Below are positions 1 to 8,793 of a stretch of DNA of 64,000 nucleotides, piece by piece. The translations under genes and the position numbers were made by a program. The stretch spans positions 3,193,501 through 3,257,500 of the forward strand of contig NZ_CP117255.1 of assembly GCF_003240565.2 (NCBI RefSeq), written 5' to 3'. The notes beneath the pieces were generated by a model. It was not told the DNA's origin. It worked only from the letters and a program-made list of their open reading frames with translations, and ran no database searches. This DNA comes from Rhizobium tumorigenes (lineage in GTDB: Bacteria > Pseudomonadota > Alphaproteobacteria > Rhizobiales > Rhizobiaceae). How positions within the stretch are numbered: position 1 is the stretch's first letter; the number at the start of each line of letters is the position of its first letter.

Positions 1-181
1 CGCGAACGAGATGCCCTTTACCAAGCCCGCCGATGGCAGGATTACAGGACATGACGCCGATGGTGTCCCGGCGATGCGTAACAAGTGCGGTGCGTGCACC
101 AAGGCGGGCGGCCGCAGCTGCGGCTTCACTGCCTGCGTGGCCGCCACCTACTACAATTACATCATAACGCGTCGTTTGCAT
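1..181 (-). CDS. mnmG: MnmG (GidA), N-terminal 60 residues only; gene runs off the left edge
   Basis: FAD-binding subunit of the MnmE-MnmG complex that installs the aminomethyl / carboxymethylaminomethyl group on wobble U34 of certain tRNAs. The reverse strand from ATG at 179-181 reads [20 protein letters not shown], with the Rossmann dinucleotide-binding motif [10 protein letters not shown] followed by the family block [19 protein letters not shown], so the N-terminus is unmistakable. The remaining roughly 560 residues lie outside the window. It is the next gene after mnmE on the same strand, about 100 bp away; that gap holds two parS-like sites. In relatives rsmG, parA and parB follow. Confidence 0.93.
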   Translation of the reverse strand, partial: MQTTRYDVIVVGGGHAGSEAAAAAARLGARTALVTHRRDTIGVMSCNPAIGGLGKGHLVR

Positions 182-231
182 CGTAATCTCCAGCTTAGGC
201 TGTTTTCCGGACTAACGACCGGGAGTCAAGA

Positions 232-247
232 AGTTTCACGTGAAACA
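232..247. other. parS: parS-like centromere site 1
   Basis: The 16-mer AGTTTCACGTGAAACA matches the canonical ParB-binding parS consensus TGTTTCACGTGAAACA at 15 of 16 positions, including the whole palindromic core. It lies in the mnmE-mnmG intergenic gap, 23 bp from a second copy. Expected role: loading of ParB and SMC near the chromosomal origin. Confidence 0.88.
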
Positions 248-269
248 CGTTTCCAACGCAGTCACCGAA

Positions 270-285
270 TGTTTCACGTGAATCA
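270..285. other. parS: parS-like centromere site 2, overlapping the mnmE stop codon
   Basis: TGTTTCACGTGAATCA matches the parS consensus at 15 of 16 positions. Its last three bases (283-285, TCA on the plus strand) are the TGA stop codon of mnmE on the minus strand, so the site is partly coding. It pairs with the copy at 232-247. Confidence 0.85.
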
Positions 286-1647
286 TTTGCCCACGCAGAA
301 CTCAGAGAAAATTACACCGAGCAAATCCTCCACATCCACATGCCCGGTTATCCGACCCAATGAGCGAGCAGCGGCGCGCAAATGCTCAGCTCTGATATCG
401 AGTCCCTCAGACGAATTTAATGCGCAAGTGATGTCTGAAATCGCTTGTTCCAGCAATACACGATGTCTTCGTCTCGCGGGGACTGCCATGGAAAGACCAG
501 TAGAGCGCTTGCTGAGTTCTGTCGAAATTCTTTCCCTTAATTCCGCCAGCCCCGTCCCATTTTGAACAGAGATACAAATATCAAATTGCTCACCTGGCCC
601 GTGGATATCCGCTTTAGTCCCCACCTGAATCGCGTCTGAGTGAACCACAATCTCTGTTTCAGGACTGCCTATCTCCCTGAGCATGAGCACGAGGTCGGCT
701 GCCTCAACGGTTTGAAGTGCGCGCTTCACACCTTCTGCTTCTACAACATCTTCCGTCTCGCGAAAGCCGGCGGTATCGAACAAGCGGACCCGAAAGCCGT
801 CTATATCAAGATTAACCTCAAGCACATCGCGCGTCGTGCCGGCGATCTCTGTGACGATAGCAACATCTCGACCGGCCAACGTATTCAGCAAGGTGGACTT
901 GCCGCTATTGGGCGGTCCAGCTATCGCAACTCGGAACCCATCGCGGACGATTTCTCCGAACTTTGCCCCAGCCAAATGGTCTGAAATCGCATCACGGATC
1001 AGGAGCATATCAGCCCAAACCTGGTCTGAGACGGAACCTGGCACATCACCTTCATCCGAGAAGTCGAGCTCGGCCTCGATCAGCGCCCTGGCCCGCGTTA
1101 TGCGGTTCGCCCAGGCGGCATACAGTTCGGAAAGTCCGCCGCTACTCTGTTCTATCGCCAGCCGCCGCTGCATTTCGGTTTCGGCCGCTAAGAGATCTGC
1201 GAGACCCTCCGCCTCCAGCAGGTCCATCCGTCCATTTTCGAACGCTCGTCGCGAAAATTCGCCATTCTCCGCCAGTCTGCATCCGGAAATAGCTGAAAGC
1301 TCGTCCAATATCGCAGCCGCAACCGCGAGGCCCCCATGCACTTGAAATTCCGCACAATCTTCTCCGGTGAACGAATTCGGACCGGGAAAAAGAAGGACAA
1401 TCCCCTTGTCGATCACCAAACCGTTTCGAGTCCGAATCGTTCGCAGTGAAGCAGTGCGAGGCGCAGGCAGTTGCCCTGCAATCTGCGAGGCCACCGCAAA
1501 TGCGCCATTACCACTGACGCGGATGACGGCGACGCCGGCGGGCAAGCCGCCGCTGGACAACGCATAGATCGTATCTGCAAATTCTGACACGTTGCACCGC
1601 ATTTGGTACGCAACCGAATCGATCCACCCAGCATAAAGGCCGCACAT
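283..1647 (-). CDS. mnmE: MnmE (TrmE), tRNA uridine-34 modification GTPase
   Basis: G protein that partners MnmG in wobble-uridine modification. In the 454-residue frame the N-terminal tetrahydrofolate-binding domain begins around DTIYALSSG (25-33). The G domain has the P-loop GPPNSGKS (244-251), the TEIAGTTRD switch (267-274) and DTAG (291-294). The protein ends in FCVGK, the family C-terminal motif with the conserved Cys. The start is uncertain: ATG at 1647 has an AAGGG ribosome site, while ATG at 1602 or GTG at 1590 would give the usual short N-terminus before DTIYAL. It lies 37 bp downstream of rho on the same strand, probably co-transcribed. Confidence 0.96.
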   Translation of the reverse strand: MCGLYAGWIDSVAYQMRCNVSEFADTIYALSSGGLPAGVAVIRVSGNGAFAVASQIAGQLPAPRTASLRTIRTRNGLVIDKGIVLLFPGPNSFTGEDCAEFQVHGGLAVAAAILDELSAISGCRLAENGEFSRRAFENGRMDLLEAEGLADLLAAETEMQRRLAIEQSSGGLSELYAAWANRITRARALIEAELDFSDEGDVPGSVSDQVWADMLLIRDAISDHLAGAKFGEIVRDGFRVAIAGPPNSGKSTLLNTLAGRDVAIVTEIAGTTRDVLEVNLDIDGFRVRLFDTAGFRETEDVVEAEGVKRALQTVEAADLVLMLREIGSPETEIVVHSDAIQVGTKADIHGPGEQFDICISVQNGTGLAELRERISTELSKRSTGLSMAVPARRRHRVLLEQAISDITCALNSSEGLDIRAEHLRAAARSLGRITGHVDVEDLLGVIFSEFCVGK

Positions 1648-1684
1648 GGCGGCCCTTAAGTAGCAAACGTTCGGCCGACTGAAA

Positions 1685-2950
1685 TCAAGTATTCATCGAG
1701 TCGAAGAAATCCGGATTGTTCTTCGTCTGCTTCAGCTTGTCGATAAGGAATTCGATCGCATCCGTCGTACCCATCGGGGCGAGGATACGGCGAAGAACAA
1801 AGATCTTCTGCAGATCCTGACGCGGAACGAGCAGGTCTTCCTTACGCGTACCGGACTTAAGGATATCCATCGCCGGGAAGATGCGCTTGTCGGCGACCTT
1901 GCGGTCGAGCACGATTTCCGAGTTGCCGGTACCCTTGAATTCTTCGAAAATGACTTCGTCCATGCGGCTCCCGGTATCGATCAACGCTGTCGCGATGATC
2001 GTCAGCGATCCGCCTTCCTCGATATTTCGTGCAGCACCGAAGAAGCGCTTCGGGCGCTGCAGCGCGTTGGCGTCGACACCACCCGTCAGGACCTTGCCAG
2101 ACGATGGCACGACGGTGTTGTAGGCGCGACCGAGACGGGTGATCGAATCGAGCAGGATGACGACGTCACGACCGTGCTCGACGAGACGCTTCGCCTTCTC
2201 GATTACCATTTCAGCGACCTGTACGTGGCGAACCGCCGGCTCGTCAAAGGTTGATGACACGACTTCGCCGCGCACAGAGCGCTGCATGTCCGTCACTTCT
2301 TCAGGCCGTTCGTCAATGAGAAGGACAATCAGATAGCATTCGGGATGATTGGCCGTGATCGAGTGCGCAATGTTCTGGAGCAGGACGGTTTTACCGGTGC
2401 GCGGCGGGGCAACGATGAGGCCGCGCTGACCCTTGCCGATCGGCGCCACGAGATCGATGACGCGGGCAGAGAGATCCTTGGTCGTCGGCACATCGAGTTC
2501 CATACGGAACCGGTCGTTCGGATAAAGCGGCGTCAGGTTGTCGAAGTGAACCTTATGGCGAATTTTCTCAGGATCGTCGAAGTTGATCGTGTTGACCTTG
2601 AGGAGAGCAAAATAGCGCTCGCCTTCCTTAGGTCCACGGATCGGGCCTTCGACGGTGTCGCCGGTCTTCAGCGAGAAACGGCGGATCTGGGAGGGCGAAA
2701 TGTAGATATCATCGGGCCCGGGCAGATAGTTCGCATTGGCAGAGCGCAGGAAACCGAATCCGTCCTGGAGGACTTCAACCACGCCTTCGCCAATGATTTC
2801 CACGTCCTGGCTGGCCAGCACCTTCAGGATGGCAAACATCAATTCCTGTTTGCGCAGCGTGCTGGCGCTTTCGACCTCGAGCGATTCGGCGAAAGCCAGC
2901 AAATCGGTCGGGGATTTGCTTTTCAGTTCTTGCAGCTTCATTTCAGCCAT
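1685..2950 (-). CDS. rho: Transcription termination factor Rho
   Basis: Hexameric RNA-dependent ATPase / helicase that terminates untranslated transcripts. The 421-residue protein starts [18 protein letters not shown] (Rho N-terminal domain), followed by the RNA-binding cold-shock-like domain with the GFGFLRS segment and the ATPase core. The Walker A loop is PPRTGKT, followed by the Walker B strand [12 protein letters not shown]. Length and ends match the alphaproteobacterial family. About 185 bp of leader separates it from hemJ upstream. The rho-mnmE-mnmG order is a conserved origin-proximal block in rhizobia. Confidence 0.98.
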   Translation of the reverse strand: MAEMKLQELKSKSPTDLLAFAESLEVESASTLRKQELMFAILKVLASQDVEIIGEGVVEVLQDGFGFLRSANANYLPGPDDIYISPSQIRRFSLKTGDTVEGPIRGPKEGERYFALLKVNTINFDDPEKIRHKVHFDNLTPLYPNDRFRMELDVPTTKDLSARVIDLVAPIGKGQRGLIVAPPRTGKTVLLQNIAHSITANHPECYLIVLLIDERPEEVTDMQRSVRGEVVSSTFDEPAVRHVQVAEMVIEKAKRLVEHGRDVVILLDSITRLGRAYNTVVPSSGKVLTGGVDANALQRPKRFFGAARNIEEGGSLTIIATALIDTGSRMDEVIFEEFKGTGNSEIVLDRKVADKRIFPAMDILKSGTRKEDLLVPRQDLQKIFVLRRILAPMGTTDAIEFLIDKLKQTKNNPDFFDSMNT

Positions 2951-3135
2951 GAAGGGACCATTACTCTATTTTTAGAAAGGGAAAGGCGACGTTTTCGTAT
3001 TCGGGACCGCGAAGGGGACTCGCGGGCGACAGGATGAATACATGCCACGAAGATGAGATGCGCGAAAATAGCGACTTCCGCAGGAAGCCGCAAGGGGCAT
3101 GTCGCCGATGGCGAAAATTTAAAATGACGCCTTTT

Positions 3136-3681
3136 CTAGGCGAAAGGTTTGACCACGACGAGGATGACGATGGCAATCATCAGCAACGTCGGCCCCTCGT
3201 TGGCAAACCGCCAGTAGCGGGCCGAGCGGGTGTTCTGGTCCTTCGCAAAGGCTTTGACGGCACGACTGAAATAAACATGGACGCCAGTCAGAAGCACGAC
3301 AAGGGCAATCTTTGCATGCAGCCAACCGCCCTGGAATGCAAACCCCGACCAAGCAAGGTACAGCCCGAAGATCCAGGTGAGCATCATCGCCGGGTTCATG
3401 ATCACCTTGAGCAGCCGTTGCTCCATGACCTTGAAGGTTTCCGACTGGGCAGAGCCCGGTACGGCATCGGTGTGATAGATGAACAGCCGAGGCATGTAGA
3501 GCAGTCCGGCCATCCAGGAGATGACAGCGATGACATGCAATGCCTTGATCCACAGATAGAGGTTATCCGGGTTCCAGTAAAACAGCGCCACGGCGAGCAA
3601 CACGAATACGAGGATTGCAGTCAACGCGCGGCTGCGTGCCGTCCGTCCCGCCTTTTGATCCGTCTGCTTTTCGACCGTCAA
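3136..3681 (-). CDS. hemJ: HemJ, protoporphyrinogen IX oxidase (UPF0093 family)
   Basis: Integral membrane enzyme that oxidises protoporphyrinogen IX to protoporphyrin IX, the penultimate step of heme synthesis. The 181-residue protein has a charged N-terminus, a first hydrophobic segment (about 20-38), the conserved block [17 protein letters not shown] with its heme-ligand-type His, and further helices ending in VVVKPFA. Its ATG overlaps the hemE stop by 4 bp (ATGA at 3678-3681), so the two heme genes are translationally coupled, hemE first. HemJ replaces HemG / HemY in many alphaproteobacteria. Confidence 0.93.
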   Translation of the reverse strand: MTVEKQTDQKAGRTARSRALTAILVFVLLAVALFYWNPDNLYLWIKALHVIAVISWMAGLLYMPRLFIYHTDAVPGSAQSETFKVMEQRLLKVIMNPAMMLTWIFGLYLAWSGFAFQGGWLHAKIALVVLLTGVHVYFSRAVKAFAKDQNTRSARYWRFANEGPTLLMIAIVILVVVKPFA

Positions 3682-4712
3682 AACTTGAAACTCCGCACCC
3701 TGTCGACCAGCACCGCAACATTCTCAGGATCTGCCTGGGGCGTGATGCCATGACCGAGGTTGAAGATCAGAGGTCCGTTGCCAAGCCGCTCCAGGATCCG
3801 GTCTATCCCGTCGGTCAGCGCATCGCCGCCAGCCACCAGCCGCATCGGATCGAGGTTGCCCTGGATCGGCCCGTCCTGCTGCAGCTCAGTCGCGAAGGAA
3901 AGGGGAACGGACCAGTCCAGGCCAATGGCATCGGCGCCGGTCTTGCGGCGATAATCCTTCAGCATGTAGCCGGCATTTTTGGCAAAGGCGATGATCCGCG
4001 CATGAGGACGGCGCGCCTTCACCGAAGCGATGATCCGCGCCACAGGAGCCACGGCAAATGCCTCGAATTCCGCTTCCCCGAGCACACCCGCCCAGGAATC
4101 GAAAATCTGCACCGCGTCGGCACCGGCATCGATCTGCGCCACGAGATAATCGGCAGAGAGCTCGGCGAGCATTGCCAGCAGGTGTTCGAAAGCCTTTCGA
4201 TGGCGATAGCCGAACAGACGGGCCGGCGCCTGATCAGGAGTCCCGTGCCCGGCGATCATGTACGTTGCCACCGTCCACGGAGCCCCGCAGAAACCGAGCA
4301 GCGTCGTTTCGCCCGGCAGTTCGGCGCGCAGCCGCCGCACAGTTTCAAACACAGGCTTCAGGTGCTCGAGCACATCCTTCGGTTCAAGAGCCAGAATGCC
4401 GGCCTCATCGATAGGATCCATCTGCGGCCCGTGGCCTTCCGTAAACCTTACATTCCGATGCAAGGCGTCAGGGATGACGAGGATATCCGAAAACAATATC
4501 GCAGCATCGAAACCATAGCGCCTTATCGGCTGCAGCGTCACCTCGACGGCGTGATCCGGCGAATAACAGAGATCCAGAAAGCTCCCTGCCTGAGCCCTCG
4601 TTGCCTTGTATTCAGGGAGATATCGACCTGCCTGTCGCATTAGCCATATCGGAGGGGGGGTCAGCGTTTCTCCCGCCAACACTCTCATAATTGCCCTGCG
4701 TTCTGCCGTCAA
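3678..4712 (-). CDS. hemE: HemE, uroporphyrinogen III decarboxylase
   Basis: Converts uroporphyrinogen III to coproporphyrinogen III in the cytoplasm. The 344-residue protein shows [10 protein letters not shown] near the N-terminus, [10 protein letters not shown] in the middle, and QIFDSWAG, all signature blocks of the family. I choose the TTG at 4710-4712 as start: it follows the purine-rich ribosome site GAGGGAAGAGG and gives the family-like beginning [15 protein letters not shown]. The ATG at 4688 would truncate this conserved helix. hemE is the gene bordering oriC on its left, transcribed away from the origin and coupled to hemJ. Confidence 0.97.
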   Translation of the reverse strand: MTAERRAIMRVLAGETLTPPPIWLMRQAGRYLPEYKATRAQAGSFLDLCYSPDHAVEVTLQPIRRYGFDAAILFSDILVIPDALHRNVRFTEGHGPQMDPIDEAGILALEPKDVLEHLKPVFETVRRLRAELPGETTLLGFCGAPWTVATYMIAGHGTPDQAPARLFGYRHRKAFEHLLAMLAELSADYLVAQIDAGADAVQIFDSWAGVLGEAEFEAFAVAPVARIIASVKARRPHARIIAFAKNAGYMLKDYRRKTGADAIGLDWSVPLSFATELQQDGPIQGNLDPMRLVAGGDALTDGIDRILERLGNGPLIFNLGHGITPQADPENVAVLVDRVRSFKF

Positions 4713-4931
4713 ATGCCTCTTCCCTCTAAAAATTATAAAGATCTTCTTAAGGTTTCTATTTCTAAGAGTCGGTGACTATCAAGGATTATCACTTATCCAT
4801 GCGAACTCCCCGTGACTGCCATATTCCGAAATAGTCGGGACGAAAATTGCCGCATCCTGACGAGATATGGGGACTGAATGAATTTCATCAATCATCCCTG
4901 ACATTTAGCGTGGCCACAGATTTGCGTATCC

Positions 4932-4940
4932 TGTGGACAA
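4932..4940 (-). promoter_or_regulatory. DnaA-box-like 9-mer
   Basis: TGTGGACAA on the plus strand reads TTGTCCACA on the minus strand, 8 of 9 bases of the DnaA box TTATCCACA. Part of the oriC cluster. Confidence 0.7.
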
Positions 4941-4969
4941 GCTTAGGATGACAATCGGTCGAAGCTTCT

Positions 4970-4978
4970 TTATCCCCA
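4970..4978 (+). promoter_or_regulatory. DnaA-box-like 9-mer
   Basis: TTATCCCCA, 8 of 9 bases of the DnaA box TTATCCACA. Part of the oriC cluster. Confidence 0.65.
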
Positions 4979-5020
4979 GTCTTCACAGCCTCTGTTTTCA
5001 GCAAGCCGCAAAATCGCAAT

Positions 5021-5029
5021 TGTGGACAA
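5021..5029 (-). promoter_or_regulatory. DnaA-box-like 9-mer
   Basis: A second exact copy of TGTGGACAA, reading TTGTCCACA on the minus strand (8 of 9). The same 9-mer repeated 89 bp apart supports functional DnaA sites. Confidence 0.7.
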
Positions 5030-5088
5030 CTTGGCAGTTATCCCAGCCCCTCCGCCATGAGGCTGCCCAATTATATTTTCCTCCCCGG

Positions 5089-5097
5089 TTATCAACA
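5089..5097 (+). promoter_or_regulatory. DnaA-box-like 9-mer at the right edge of oriC
   Basis: TTATCAACA, 8 of 9 to the DnaA box. It ends 16 bp before the GTG start chosen for the next gene, so DnaA binding here could also affect that promoter. Confidence 0.6.
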
Positions 5098-5113
5098 GAC
5101 GACGGAAAACAAC

Positions 5114-5935
5114 GTGGAGAACAGAATAAATTTCTTTCATCTGCACCTGATATCTGACTCAACCGGAGAGACTCTCATTTCTGCTGGAAGGGCGGCCTCG
5201 GTCCAATTCCAGGCGAGCCAGCCAATCGAGCATGTCTACCCGCTGATCCGCAATCGCCGACAGCTGCTGCCGGTGCTCGAGGCGATCGATGCTTCTCCGG
5301 GTATCGTGCTCTACACTATCGTCGATCACGAACTTGCCGATCTCATCGACGAGCGCTGCAAGGCGATGGGTGTCCCGTGCGTCGCTGTGCTCGAACCGGT
5401 ACTCAACGTCTTCCAGACCTATCTCGGCGCCGTTTCCCGACGCAGGGTGGGCGCCCAACATGTGATGAATGCGGATTACTTCGCCCGCATCGAAGCGTTG
5501 AATTTCACCATGGATCACGATGACGGCCAGATGCCGGACGATTATAATGATGCCGACGTCGTCATCGTCGGCATCAGTCGAACGTCAAAAACTCCGACCA
5601 GCATCTATCTCGCCAATCGCGGCATCAAAACCGCCAATATTCCGATCGTCTACGGCGTACCGCTGCCGCCGAGCCTGGCTGCCGCAACCAAGCCTCTCAT
5701 CGTCGGCCTGATCGCCACCACCGACCGGATTTCACAGGTTCGCGAAAATCGCATCCTCGGCACTACGCCCGGCTTCGATCGCGGTCATTATACGGATCGC
5801 GCGACGATCTCCGAGGAATTGAAATATGCCCGTGCGCTTTGCGCCAGGCACAGCTGGCCCGTCATCGACGTGACCCGGCGCTCGATCGAAGAAACGGCTG
5901 CCGCCATCGTTGCCCTGAAACCGAAGCTGCGCTAA
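5114..5935 (+). CDS. Pyruvate phosphate dikinase regulatory kinase / phosphorylase (DUF299 / PPSR family)
   Basis: Bifunctional ADP-dependent Ser/Thr kinase and Pi-dependent phosphorylase that inactivates and reactivates pyruvate phosphate dikinase (or PEP synthase). I start it at GTG 5114, giving [20 protein letters not shown], which fits the family N-terminus; an upstream ATG at 5057 would add 19 residues reaching into the origin. The family nucleotide-binding motif is [11 protein letters not shown] in the second half, and the C-terminus ends [16 protein letters not shown]. It is the gene flanking oriC on the right. Its target enzyme is not in the window; pckA, another PEP/pyruvate-node gene, lies 39 kb away. 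Confidence 0.93.
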   Translation: MENRINFFHLHLISDSTGETLISAGRAASVQFQASQPIEHVYPLIRNRRQLLPVLEAIDASPGIVLYTIVDHELADLIDERCKAMGVPCVAVLEPVLNVFQTYLGAVSRRRVGAQHVMNADYFARIEALNFTMDHDDGQMPDDYNDADVVIVGISRTSKTPTSIYLANRGIKTANIPIVYGVPLPPSLAAATKPLIVGLIATTDRISQVRENRILGTTPGFDRGHYTDRATISEELKYARALCARHSWPVIDVTRRSIEETAAAIVALKPKLR

Positions 5936-5969
5936 GCGCAAGTCTGCCGAACAGCGCAGGAACAACCCC

Positions 5970-6569
5970 ATGACATCGCCACTCATCCTCGCGTCCTCCA
6001 GCCCCTTTCGTCGCATGCTGATGGAAAATGCCGGTCTGCGGTTCGAATCCATCGCTGCCAGCATCGACGAACGTGCCATTGAGGCACCGCTTGAAAAAGC
6101 CGGCGCCAGCCCGGATGCTGTTGCGCTGGTTCTTGCCAAGGCCAAGGCTGTCGCTGTCAGCGAAAGCCACCATGGTTCGCTGGTCATAGGTTCGGACCAG
6201 ACGATGTCGCTCGGCTCTCGCGTGTTTCACAAGCCGAAGGATAGCGCCGAGGCAGAGGCCCATCTGCTGGCCCTCTCGGGAAAAACCCACCGGTTGAACA
6301 GTGCCGTCGCGATCGCAAGGGATGGCGACATCCTCTGGGAGCACCTGTCCCACGCCGAATTGACAATGCGGACGCTCACACCCGCTTTTATCCATCGCCA
6401 TATCGGCAGGGTCGGCGGCAAGGCGCTCGGCAGCGTCGGGGCCTATCAGCTGGAAGGCGAGGGGATACAGTTATTCTCACGGATAGACGGCGACTACTTT
6501 ACAATCCTCGGCCTTCCCATGCTGCCGCTGCTGGCCGAATTGCGGGCCCTGGAGGCAATCGATGTATGA
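5970..6569 (+). CDS. maf: Maf family nucleoside triphosphate pyrophosphatase
   Basis: House-cleaning pyrophosphatase that hydrolyses non-canonical or modified nucleoside triphosphates (dTTP/UTP or modified pyrimidine/guanine types, depending on subfamily). The 199-residue protein opens with [14 protein letters not shown], the Maf signature (S-S-x-x-R), and has VIGSDQTM with the catalytic Asp. An AGGAACAACCCC ribosome site precedes ATG 5970. It lies 34 bp after the PPDK regulator and its last 8 bp overlap aroE, so the genes form one rightward unit. The subfamily substrate cannot be told from sequence alone. Confidence 0.95.
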   Translation: MTSPLILASSSPFRRMLMENAGLRFESIAASIDERAIEAPLEKAGASPDAVALVLAKAKAVAVSESHHGSLVIGSDQTMSLGSRVFHKPKDSAEAEAHLLALSGKTHRLNSAVAIARDGDILWEHLSHAELTMRTLTPAFIHRHIGRVGGKALGSVGAYQLEGEGIQLFSRIDGDYFTILGLPMLPLLAELRALEAIDV

Positions 6570-7422
6570 TTCACGTGAAACAATCGGCCGGCGTGCCTTC
6601 GTCACAGGCTATCCTGTCAGCCATTCCCGCTCGCCGCTCATCCATGGACACTGGCTTAAAACACTGGGCATCGCTGGCAGCTATCAGGCTCACGCCGTGT
6701 CCCCGGGAGATTTCCCCGGCTTCATCGCATCGCTGAAGGATGGCGCGGATGGCTTCGTCGGTGGCAACGTCACGATCCCGCACAAGGAACAGGCATTCGC
6801 GCTGGCTGACCGGCCGGACGAATTGGCGCAGGAGCTCGGCGCCGCCAATACGCTGTGGTTGGAGAACGGCCAACTCATGGCCACCAATACCGATGGCCAC
6901 GGCTTTGTCGCCAATCTCGATGCGCGCCATCCCGGGTGGGACAAGGTGGAAATCGCCGTCGTCCTCGGCGCCGGCGGCGCAAGCCGCGCTATCATCCAGG
7001 CAGTTCGCAATCGCGGCATCGCCACTATCCACGTGGTCAACCGGACCCTGGATCGGGCGCACGAACTTGCCGACCGGTTCGGTCCCAGCGTCCATGCCCA
7101 TCCGGAAAAGGCTTTGCGCGAGGTCATGCAGTCGGCGGGCTTGTTCATCAATACCACCTCCCTTGGTATGAATGGAGGCCCGGCCCCAGCAATCGATTTC
7201 ACGACGATGGCGAGGAACGCCGTTGCCACAGATATCGTCTACGTGCCGCTGAAGACGGAAATTCTTGCCCAAGCCGAACGGCAGGGCATCGCCACGGTCG
7301 ACGGTCTCGGCATGCTGCTACACCAGGCGGTGCCGGGATTTGAAAAGTGGTTTGGCCAGCGCCCAGAGGTTGATGACCGTCTGCGGCAGTTGGTTATCGC
7401 AGATATGGAAGCGCACAAATGA
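6562..7422 (+). CDS. aroE: Shikimate 5-dehydrogenase AroE
   Basis: Reduces 3-dehydroshikimate to shikimate with NADPH in the aromatic amino acid pathway. The 286-residue protein has the substrate-binding [12 protein letters not shown] block, [11 protein letters not shown] with the catalytic Lys, the nucleotide-binding loop [11 protein letters not shown], and NRTLDRA for the NADP phosphate. It overlaps maf by 8 bp and coaE by 4 bp (ATGA). A parS-like 16-mer (6567-6582) is encoded in codons 2-7, so the N-terminal residues YDSRET are dictated partly by a centromere sequence. Confidence 0.97.
   Translation: MYDSRETIGRRAFVTGYPVSHSRSPLIHGHWLKTLGIAGSYQAHAVSPGDFPGFIASLKDGADGFVGGNVTIPHKEQAFALADRPDELAQELGAANTLWLENGQLMATNTDGHGFVANLDARHPGWDKVEIAVVLGAGGASRAIIQAVRNRGIATIHVVNRTLDRAHELADRFGPSVHAHPEKALREVMQSAGLFINTTSLGMNGGPAPAIDFTTMARNAVATDIVYVPLKTEILAQAERQGIATVDGLGMLLHQAVPGFEKWFGQRPEVDDRLRQLVIADMEAHK
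6567..6582. other. parS: parS-like centromere site 3, inside the aroE coding region
   Basis: TGATTCACGTGAAACA matches the parS consensus TGTTTCACGTGAAACA at 15 of 16 positions. It lies in the first codons of aroE, about 1.5 kb right of oriC, on the opposite side of the origin from sites 1 and 2. Confidence 0.85.
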
Positions 7423-8021
7423 TCCGGCTTGGCCTGACGGGCTCGATCGGCATGGGCAAGACGACAACGGCCAGGCTGTTTGCCGATGCCGGCATTCCGG
7501 TCAACGATGCCGACAAGGCGGTGCACGAACTTTATGCGGGCGAGGCGGCACCTTTGATCGAGGAGGCTTTTCCGGGAACAGTTGCAGGCGGTCTCGTTGA
7601 CCGGCAGCTGTTGTCTAGGCAATTGGCAGCGAACCCGGCTGGCTTCAAGACACTCGAGGCCATAGTCCATCCGCTGGTGCGCCGCCGCGAATTGGCATTC
7701 CTGGGTGAGCAGGCCCTGGCCGGCGCCGATATCGTTGTGCTCGACATTCCGCTGTTGTTCGAAACGGCAAGCACAGATCGCGTCGATCGCATCGTCGTCG
7801 TCACTTGTGATCCACAGCTTCAGCGCCAGAGGGTTCTTGCGCGACCGGGCATGACGGAGGAGAAGTTCAATATGATTCTCTCTCGGCAGATGCCGGACGC
7901 CGACAAGCGGGCGAGGGCGGATTTCTTGATCGATACCGACAACGGTATCGAGCCGGCCCGCAGCCAGGTCGCGGCGATCATTGCCGCCCTGAGGACAGGC
8001 ACGACGGACAGGGACTGCTGA
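7419..8021 (+). CDS. coaE: Dephospho-CoA kinase CoaE
   Basis: Catalyses the last step of coenzyme A synthesis, phosphorylating the 3'-hydroxyl of dephospho-CoA. The 200-residue protein starts [20 protein letters not shown] with the P-loop GSIGMGKT, followed by a [10 protein letters not shown] segment and the CoA-binding [10 protein letters not shown] block. Coupled to aroE by a 4-bp overlap and followed after a single base by dnaQ. The order aroE-coaE-dnaQ beside oriC is typical of rhizobia. Confidence 0.97.
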   Translation: MIRLGLTGSIGMGKTTTARLFADAGIPVNDADKAVHELYAGEAAPLIEEAFPGTVAGGLVDRQLLSRQLAANPAGFKTLEAIVHPLVRRRELAFLGEQALAGADIVVLDIPLLFETASTDRVDRIVVVTCDPQLQRQRVLARPGMTEEKFNMILSRQMPDADKRARADFLIDTDNGIEPARSQVAAIIAALRTGTTDRDC

Positions 8022-8022
8022 C

Positions 8023-8736
8023 ATGCGCGAAATCATCTTCGATACGGAAACGACAGGCCTCGACAGCCGCACAGACCGCATCATCGAAATCGGTGGCGTC
8101 GAGCTGTTCAACCATTTTCCGACGGGACGCACCTTTCACATGTACGTCAATCCGGCCGGCCAGAAAGTCCATCCGGACGCGCTGGCGGTGCACGGCATTA
8201 CCGACGAGTTCCTTGCCGACAAGCCACCCTTTGCCGACGTCGCCGGACCGATGCTGGAATTTTTCGGCGACGCCAAGTGGATAGCCCATAACGCCAATTT
8301 CGACATGGGCTTCATCAATGCGGAGCTGGCGCGTCTCGGCATGCCGTCGATCCTGCCGGAGATGGTGATCGACACCCTGTCTCTTGCCCGTCGCAAAAAC
8401 CCGATGGGTCCGAATTCTCTCGATGCCCTCTGCCGCCGCTATGGCATCGACAATACCCACCGCACCAAGCACGGTGCGCTGCTAGACTCGGAATTGCTGG
8501 CAGAAGTCTATATCGAGATGATCGGCGGCCGGCAGACAGCCTTGGGTCTAAGCTCCGATAAAGGCGGTCAGAGCGGTTCAGATCGCCGGATGGACAATGA
8601 CGACGTGGTTGTCGCGGTGCTTGCGAGACCATCTCCGCTGCCGGACAGGGTAAGCGATCTGGAGCGCGAAGCACATCGGGCGCTGCTCGCCAAGCTCGGA
8701 GAAAAGAGCATCTGGCTGAAATACAGTTCTGCCTGA
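8023..8736 (+). CDS. dnaQ: DNA polymerase III epsilon subunit (3'-5' proofreading exonuclease)
   Basis: DEDDh exonuclease that proofreads for the replicative polymerase. Visible motifs: Exo I FDTETTGLD (about residues 5-13), Exo II HNANFDMGF, and Exo III HGALLDSELLAEVY. The 237-residue length is usual. The C-terminal segment (about 185-237), low in conservation, is expected to bind the polymerase alpha subunit. It ends the rightward cluster; a bidirectional-looking hairpin follows before convergent secB. Confidence 0.96.
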   Translation: MREIIFDTETTGLDSRTDRIIEIGGVELFNHFPTGRTFHMYVNPAGQKVHPDALAVHGITDEFLADKPPFADVAGPMLEFFGDAKWIAHNANFDMGFINAELARLGMPSILPEMVIDTLSLARRKNPMGPNSLDALCRRYGIDNTHRTKHGALLDSELLAEVYIEMIGGRQTALGLSSDKGGQSGSDRRMDNDDVVVAVLARPSPLPDRVSDLEREAHRALLAKLGEKSIWLKYSSA

Positions 8737-8743
8737 TAGATAT

Positions 8744-8768
8744 AAAAAATGCCCGGACAAGCCGGGCA
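8744..8768 (-). terminator. Rho-independent terminator of secB (possibly bidirectional)
   Basis: Hairpin TGCCCGG / CCGGGCA (8750-8756, 8762-8768) with a 5-nt loop. On the minus strand it is followed by ATTTTTTATA, so it terminates secB best; it also lies just after dnaQ on the plus strand. Confidence 0.8.
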
Positions 8769-8793
8769 CATGTCTCATCATATCGATCGAGGA

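Larger units (their letters stand above)
4713..5113. other. oriC: Putative chromosomal replication origin (oriC)
   Basis: A 401-bp non-coding stretch between divergent hemE and the PPDK regulatory protein, the same gene pair that brackets oriC in Caulobacter and that borders it in rhizobia. The left part (about 4725-4766) is AT-rich and could be the unwinding element. The rest holds DnaA-box-like 9-mers (consensus TTATCCACA): 4793-4801 (7/9), 4932-4940 reverse (8/9), 4970-4978 (8/9), 5021-5029 reverse (8/9). Another, 5089-5097 (8/9), sits upstream of the chosen GTG start. A GANTC site (GAGTC) lies at 4766-4770. Four parS-like sites in the same window fit an origin domain. Confidence 0.85.

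Noticed and set aside
4747..4761. CtrA-like box TTAA-N7-TTAA in oriC
   Set aside because: Only the first half matches (TTAA-N7-ATTT); not enough to call.
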